A stretch of DNA of 64,000 nucleotides from Tanypteryx hageni (lineage: Eukaryota > Arthropoda > Insecta > Odonata > Petaluridae). This document shows, piece by piece, positions 58,160 to 64,000 of this stretch. The stretch lies in contig CM054116.1 of NCBI GenBank assembly GCA_028673005.1, positions 101,224,207 through 101,288,206 of the forward strand, in the 5' to 3' direction. Under the pieces are notes generated by a model. The model searched no databases, was not told the origin of the DNA, and worked only from the letters and a program-made list of their open reading frames with translations. The number at the start of each line of letters is the position of its first letter. Position 1 is the stretch's first letter. A program made the translations under genes and the position numbers.

Positions 58160-58407
58160 TTATATATACACAAAAACACAGAAACATCACAAACGTAAAG
58201 CTTTCGGAACTACTCCTTCAGCTACAGAGAGAGAACTGTATTTGTGATGTTTCTGTGTTTTTGTGTTATTTTACGTGTGTCGCTTCGACATCCCCGGGGC
58301 CTCGCCAAGCTGAAGTCGTCTGATTGGTGAGTGCTCACTGGGTTTCCTCATCTCAACACCTTGTTGACATCCATATATTCATTTTACCTTTCCTTTTCCG
58401 TAAGTTG
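58160..58407 (+). mobile_element. Penelope-like terminal repeat, copy C, with inverted leading part
   Basis: The right half (58240-58407: GTGTTTTTGTGTTATTTTAC, GTGTCGCTTCGACA, GGTGAGTGCTCACTGGGTTT, CAACACCTTGTTGACA) is a diverged match to copies A and B. To its left, 58168-58193 and 58241-58266 form a perfect 26-bp inverted repeat. Between the arms the minus strand reads GCTGAAGGAGTAGTTCCGAA then AGC, a CTGAAG-stem-GAAA layout like the one at the start of copy A. Copy C thus has a head in both orientations. It is followed by a (TA)n tract at 58409-58450. Confidence 0.55.
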
Positions 58408-58408
58408 T

Positions 58409-58444
<36 letters not shown>

Positions 58445-58451
58445 TATATAT
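58409..58451. repeat. (TA)n microsatellite
   Basis: An interrupted TA run directly following copy C of the Penelope-like repeat. Confidence 0.9.
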
Positions 58452-59680
58452 AGGGTTTGAGGAACGATCAAAAAACCAAGAGAGTTCGCGCATCGTAGAA
58501 CTAAAATTGGAGAGAGGGGTAAAAACTCAGGTTGACGCCAGGAGATAAATTGCGACGGAAATCGTTAAATGGAAGTTCCCTGTCTCGTTAATTGAAGGGG
58601 GTTTTTCCTCCCCCCCTCCACCATCCGATTCTAAATTAAAATATCGCCTCCCAAAAGGATGAGTATTTCTCGACTCATTAACCTCTGAAATCTCTAGGCG
58701 AATAGGTTTTATCCCCACTGGAAATGCACACAATAATCGTCCAGGGAATAAAATTTCGAAAATAAAAGAAACTTTTCGACGCTGTCATACTTTCGCCTAT
58801 TTAATTTCGGATTGGTTCGAATCGAATTTTCAGCAAACCCGAACACTAGTCGAAATTAAGACCCAACCTTATGAAGGGATTTGTGAAAATTAAAGAACAA
58901 AAATTATTAGGTTGTCGATAGTTTATAAATGACGGCATAGATCCGCAGGGAACGGTATGGATTCTATTTTACGCGCCTCTCTATTCCTTCTCTTTTTCTC
59001 AACCTCCCCCATAAGCAACTAGCTAATTGATAATTTGGCTGCTCGGCAAATGAATTACTTCTCTTAAAACTCTCGTTCGCTACCAAGTACATTTACGCCG
59101 TTAGAAGAATAGGGACTGTAAAATATAATCAACCATTTCCTAGGTATTCATAAGAGAAACGAATTAAACCTTTAACTGGGGGAGGGGGGGAATTTTCAAA
59201 TCAGGTTAATTTCGCTCACATAAAGCGATAAGGCCAAAAAAAGCGCTAAAATTTATCCCGACGATATGTCCTAGTTACCGGCCAATTTATGATCGCTATA
59301 TTAATTTGCGAACTCGTTCGTTTTCCCGTAAAGCTCAATTTTATTTCCAAAGGAGCGCGTTTAAATTTTAAACACTTTTAATGGTGTCGCATTAGATTAC
59401 GTCATTTCGACCCATTTCTCGCCATTAAAAAAATGGAATATACATCTACAACTCCATTAGGGTATTTTTAATATTAATATTTAACGTAGTTTTTTAAAAA
59501 CAGCCACTTTGAAGCGATTCCGGTTTAAATATTTTAATGTCCTGATGGAGTAGTTAAAAAAACGGAAAATGGCGTAAAAACGGTTGTTCATTAACAGCAC
59601 CCATTAATGCATATTGTTCATTTGTTTTTTTTTCTCCCGCCATTCTAGCAGCGTATTATACTCTCTTGTTTATCCTAGAT
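58452..59680. other. Non-coding stretch, nothing recognised
   Basis: AT-rich with no signal. Confidence 0.45.
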
Positions 59681-60400
59681 TCAACCATCGAGAATTTTCC
59701 ACTCAACCGAAAATGTGTACTAATTTCCTCTCTTCTCCATCGCCTCCGATCCTTTCATGACACGCCATCCTCTGCGTCGTCTTATGCACTTAATTCGTAA
59801 AAAATACAAGACTAGATTATCATTCCTTCTTTTTTCCCTCGCCCATCTCCCAAACCTCTTTTCCTACCATCCTTTCTCTCTCTCTCTCTCTCTCAAGCTC
59901 ACTCTAAATGCATCGCATGAAAAAGTAACGTTTGCATAACCCTTTTTTGATACCTTTCACTTCGATTCCTCCATTTATCCCTACCGTTTTCGGTCCTCTC
60001 CTTCCTTCCTCGTTTCCTCTCCCCAACTTTTATATTTCTCTCTCCCACTCTGACCCCGACTCACCCACCCTTTTGCCTCCCTCAGCCTCCCTTTCTCGCT
60101 CCCACGTATATATAAGCTGTTGAATTTCTCCCCCGACTCCGCACCTCTCCTCCTCCTCCCATCCCCTTCCCCCTCCCCTCCCACGCCCATTAATGACACT
60201 TCCATCGAATGCAGTTATGCTGACCGCACCACGCTCCAGAAAACCCACCTCCTCCCTCCCTCCCTCCCGTCCCTTCTTCCTCCCCCTTCTCCCGCAATAT
60301 AGGCCGTTCCGCCTTATCCCTTCTTCCCTCTCTCTCCTTTCCTACTTCCGCCCACATCTCTCACCCGCCCATTTTCGGCTGCCATGAAAACGGTTTTCCA
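59681..60400. repeat. Pyrimidine-rich low-complexity tract
   Basis: C/T-rich + strand with (TC)n at 59875-59895. Frames are artefacts. Confidence 0.85.
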
Positions 60401-60766
60401 CAGTCCTCGTAATTTCACACTCGTATTCCGAGCATACTAGCAGTCATCGATTTTTTTCTTACCCGCGCATAACTTCCTCGCGGGCAATGGGGATAAAAAT
60501 CTCCTCCGAGCACTAGTTCCTCTCCGCGCAGCAACGTTCCGTCGCACTCGCCGCACTAATTAAATTTGCGGGCTTATCTGAACGTTTTAAGTGTTCTATT
60601 TAAAAAATAAAACTAGACGATTAATACGGTGATAAATTGCGCTAGAATTACAATTTGAAAGAATCGAGTCGGTCCGTCGGGACTAAGTCGAAATTTTCGC
60701 CTCATAGACTGCCTAGATTACATTCTTTATAGTAAGTAGATAGGAAGTTTAATAATTTATTATCAT
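60401..60766. other. Spacer with a GC-richer patch
   Basis: Nothing recognised. Confidence 0.4.
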
Positions 60767-60768
60767 CA

Positions 60769-60807
<39 letters not shown>
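60767..60807. repeat. (TA)n microsatellite
   Basis: About 18 TA units. Confidence 0.93.
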
Positions 60808-60812
<5 letters not shown>

Positions 60813-61304
60813 TGCAGAAATATTACTGGAAGAAAATTTCATCATGAGAGCCATATTTAAAATTAGTATCAAAATATAGTTTGTTATCGTTGGATAAAAT
60901 TCGATCGATTTGTATAGTTGTAGTACATACATCAAATAAAATTATAGAGAATTGATAATCATTGATAATACAAAATTATTTCTTGAAATTAGATTATTTA
61001 TTGAGCTTTATTTAGATAAAATACCGAGGTGAATGTCTCAGACTCCGTGATCCTTCTTAAACAATTTAGGAGATTTACCATTTTAGGCAGACATTTGAAA
61101 CTATAATAATAAGTATCATTAATCAACCTTGTGGAATTTACTCATCGAGATAAAATGAAAAAATATGTTTCTGTTTTATTCACATTTACGTAGTACTAGT
61201 ATTCCCTGTTTGTAGCCCCAATTTTTATCTTGTCAGGAGAATTTTTCCTTGCCTTTCTTTTTCAGCATGTTATTATTAATTTCTACCTTATTAGTCTACT
61301 ATCC
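60808..61304. other. AT-rich spacer
   Basis: Nothing recognised. Confidence 0.45.
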
Positions 61305-62180
61305 AAATAAACGGCGCAATATACATTGCACAAACTTTCTCATATACATATGTATATACGTTTGGTTGACTGTGTATGTTTATAAAAGAAAAACGCTTAT
61401 ACATAAAAGTAAACCGTAATTTAGTGTACATTTTAATGCCACTGGTCGATATTTAGTATTTTTTGGGACATATGGCTTAGTAAGTATAACTTGTGATACC
61501 AGGACGTACGATTTGATGGATTTTAATCAAAATCCTTAGAGCCATTTCTGAGTAAATCGAATTTTGTTTCAAAATATCCAAGAATCAAGTACCCTTAATT
61601 GTTGCGCAATATCGTTCATCTCTTCAGAGTGTCTATTATGAATGATATTATCCACAAATATGAGATATCATTCGATTCAGTTTAACTGTTTAGGCTGTAA
61701 TAAGATTTTTAGTGGATCGCGGCGGATGCGTGACGTCATAGGGTTGGGTAAGGTAGCTTAGCGTACATTGTAATGTCACTGGACGCCATATAGTGCTCTC
61801 AAGAGATATATGGCTTACGTAGTATTATTTGTGACATCAGGCTATACAATTGAATAGATTTTAATCAAATTCTCTACAGCCATTTTTGAGTAAATCAAAG
61901 TTTTCTAAAAATCGCCAAGAAAAAACTACCCTAAGTTTTTGAGAAATATAATTTTTATGAAAGAAGGCTCTGCAAAAGATAATATATTGCACAAATACGA
62001 AATATCATTCGATTTCATGTACGCGTTTGGGGCCCTAGAACAGCGGACAGACCGACAGACAGACGACATGATGAAAACCACTTCTATGTACTCAGGGACA
62101 CCTAAAACGTGTATTTCCATCGAAGTCGAATTTTTTCACGATAACAATACTTTCTCAATATACTACGTATATGAGAAAGT
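61305..62180. mobile_element. MITE-like repeat with inverted ends and internal duplication
   Basis: ACTTTCTCATATAC at 61334 and its exact inverse GTATATGAGAAAGT ending at 62180 bracket 847 bp. The left 200 bp match the repeat at 30465-30674, starting at about 61305. Inside, a segment (GTACATT..AATG.CACTGG, GATTTTAATCAAA, GAGTAAATC, ATATCATTCGATT) occurs twice, about 320 bp apart (61427 and 61762). No transposase is seen. The repeat family is not one I can name. Confidence 0.6.
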
Positions 62181-62189
62181 AAAAATGAA

Positions 62190-63130
62190 AAAGTCTTATG
62201 GGTGTCCGTGTGTGTGTCTCACTAACATCTTCTTCACAAATGAACCGATTTCAACTAAATTTGGTAGATAGAATGCGCACCTATATTAATGACCAAAATG
62301 ACATTTGTACCGGATCGACTCAGCAGGGGTGCTACAATTTCAATGCTAAACTTTTCGGTAATTATTAATTTGGAAGGAATTGGCTCAGCCGATTTCAACG
62401 AAATTTTGTACAACATAAAATAACAAAATAAAGATGTTTAGTATAGATGAAGATAGCAGAGCTACCACAATACAAGGAATACAAACATTCTTGATACACG
62501 TATTTGTGTTGAACTGTCCACATTAATTTTAACCAAACTTAATACTTATAATATACACATATATACAAATAGTATATGTAAACCGAATCAGCCATACAGG
62601 GGTGGCACAATTACAAATTAAACTCTTTCAGTAATTAAGGATTTGGAAGGAATTGGCTGAACAGATTTCAATTAAATTTTATACATAATATTTGTGCAAC
62701 ATACCATAACTAAATAAAGATGTTTAAGGTGGAACTCAAGAGCAGGGCTACCACAGGAAAAAGTTAAATAAACTGTTTTCACGTATTTCCAGAGAACTAA
62801 CATAATGGATTTTAACTAAATATAGTATATTTAATCTTCATTTAAATAATTAACCAAAATGTCATATTTCAACTGGGTCGACTAAACAGGGATTCCATAA
62901 TATCAAGGATAGAACTTTTTTGTAACTATAAATTTGGAAGGTATCGGCTTAACGGATTTCAAAGAAATTTCGTTTGTCGGGCGAGTATAGAATGGCAAAA
63001 CGAGATGAATATGTTTAGAACGGATCAAAAAAGCAGGGCTACCACAATATGAGGAAAAATAATTTTCTGGTTTCAAAGCAAACACATTAGTATACGATTA
63101 TACTACGGCGAAATTGACGAAAAGCAGTTC
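62190..63130 (+). repeat. Three-unit tandem repeat, about 281-bp period
   Basis: AATTTGGAAGGAATTGGCT recurs at 62369, 62649 and, as AATTTGGAAGGTATCGGCTT, 62930. CAGGGGTG/CAGGGATTC and AGCAGGGCTACCACA (62455, 62743, 63030) keep the same order and spacing. Each unit contains two related halves (ACCGATTTCAACTAAATTT and GCCGATTTCAACGAAATTT). Divergence among units is high. It starts immediately after the MITE-like element and may belong to it. Confidence 0.7.
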
Positions 63131-64000
63131 TGTACCACGGGACACCTGTGTACACACCTAATTGTTATATATTAAAATTGTATTGAAAAGAAAGTAGGCG
63201 GATTAGTTCTTTCCAGAACTACTTGTTTTTTCATTAACTTATATAAGAATGTTTATCTACTGCCTTCCTTATCAACATAAAAATTTTCATTTTAAGAAGA
63301 TAATAATTCTAAATTATTTTACAGATATATATCTCCTATTTATTTTGAGGTGAGGCACATTACGTCAAGTTTTTCCCAAATGGTATTCTGAGTCTTATTT
63401 TTTTGAGTATTGCAGAGAGACCGCGACCATTCTATTAAAACCATCGCGACGAAGAAACGATTTTTTATCCGAGCGAAGTAATTTCCCGTAAGAGTAATCT
63501 TCATTAATGAGGTAGGTGAAATTATTAAATGAATAAGAACTAGAGAAAATTAAAACTGGAAATGTAAATTTCTTTTTCTTGCGGAAGTTTATTAGGAAAT
63601 GACATTCAGCCACTTCAAATAGATTAAGTGCGTTGAGTTGCAACGCAGATAGAAATATTTATATTTTAATCTGAGGTCACTGTAAACGCTGGCACAACAA
63701 AATTAATGACAAACAGGCTCAATCATGAGATTTCCTGTTGCAAGATATAACGATTATATCATAATAAAACAACCAAATTCCACCATGAAAATTTGACGTG
63801 AATTTTTAAAATTATATGCACTACATCCATCGCGGGTTCAGCCGCCAACCTTTCCCGACGAAACTGCGAGAGGGACGTTTAGAACTGACCCGTTAAATTT
63901 GCGTACATTTGCTTCCCATGAATTCATTCACGACTTCTCATCAAGCCAATGTGTCCCAGACTCCGACCGCAAATCAATACTTTTTTAAAAGCACGAGGTC
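63131..64000. other. AT-rich end of window, nothing recognised
   Basis: The 82-codon frame on minus (63395-63643) shows no family resemblance. Confidence 0.45.

Noticed and set aside
1..64000. CRISPR array or prokaryotic operon
   Set aside because: Tandem repeats lack spacer structure, and the window is clearly eukaryotic.

Overview
This is eukaryotic DNA. It contains exons with GT-AG splice sites, large introns, long microsatellites and many transposable-element remnants, and no operons or ribosome-binding sites. The repeat types (BEL/Pao, Jockey- and CR1-type LINEs, mariner, hAT MITEs, tRNA-derived SINEs, Penelope-like ends) and the one recognisable gene fit an arthropod, possibly a chelicerate such as a spider. 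That placement is an inference from general character and was not checked against a database.

Gene content is very low. I can support one protein-coding gene, on the minus strand: a secreted or membrane-anchored LDLa-CUB protein. Its first coding exon (11474-11753: signal peptide, Gly-rich stretch, LDL-receptor class A module) and its next exon (6027-6169: start of a CUB domain) have good splice sites and matching intron phase. The first coding exon has a 3' splice site 6 bases before its ATG, so a 5' UTR exon lies further right. Much or all of 11.8-64 kb may be 5' intron or upstream intergenic DNA. The following exons lie beyond the left edge.

Bases 166-5334 hold a decayed BEL/Pao retrotransposon (gag, protease, a piece of RT/RNase H, integrase) in + orientation. 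Inserted in it is a 2.2 kb foldback array of 308-bp units, each holding a 71-nt tRNA-Gly-like sequence with an Ala-type GGC anticodon. The units run two-and-a-fraction in minus orientation, then a 17-A tract, then four in plus orientation. A SINE is inserted inside one unit. The cluster is flanked by a 16-bp target-site duplication. A second, much older divergent pair of related tRNA-like sequences lies at 51.6-51.8 kb, so this may be an undescribed tRNA-derived foldback family. It is the most interesting feature of the window.

The rest is a mosaic. There are four hAT-type MITEs with 8-bp target duplications (6.7, 12.0, 37.2 and 49.5 kb), a Jockey-type LINE (15.5 kb) and a CR1-type LINE (29.1-30.3 kb). 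Two full-length tRNA-SINEs lie at 2.2 and 17.0 kb, a mariner relic at 44.6 kb, and a possible pogo-like relic at 31.3-32.7 kb. Three copies of a Penelope-like terminal sequence sit beside (TA)n tracts at 33.2, 41.0 and 58.2 kb. There are several diverged tandem repeats (9.7, 20.7, 21.6, 43.4 and 62.2 kb). Strand-asymmetric purine/pyrimidine tracts are abundant from 18 to 60 kb; the clearest is a 13-bp GA minisatellite at 18.1-18.9 kb. Many long open frames in those tracts are low-complexity artefacts and are not annotated as genes.
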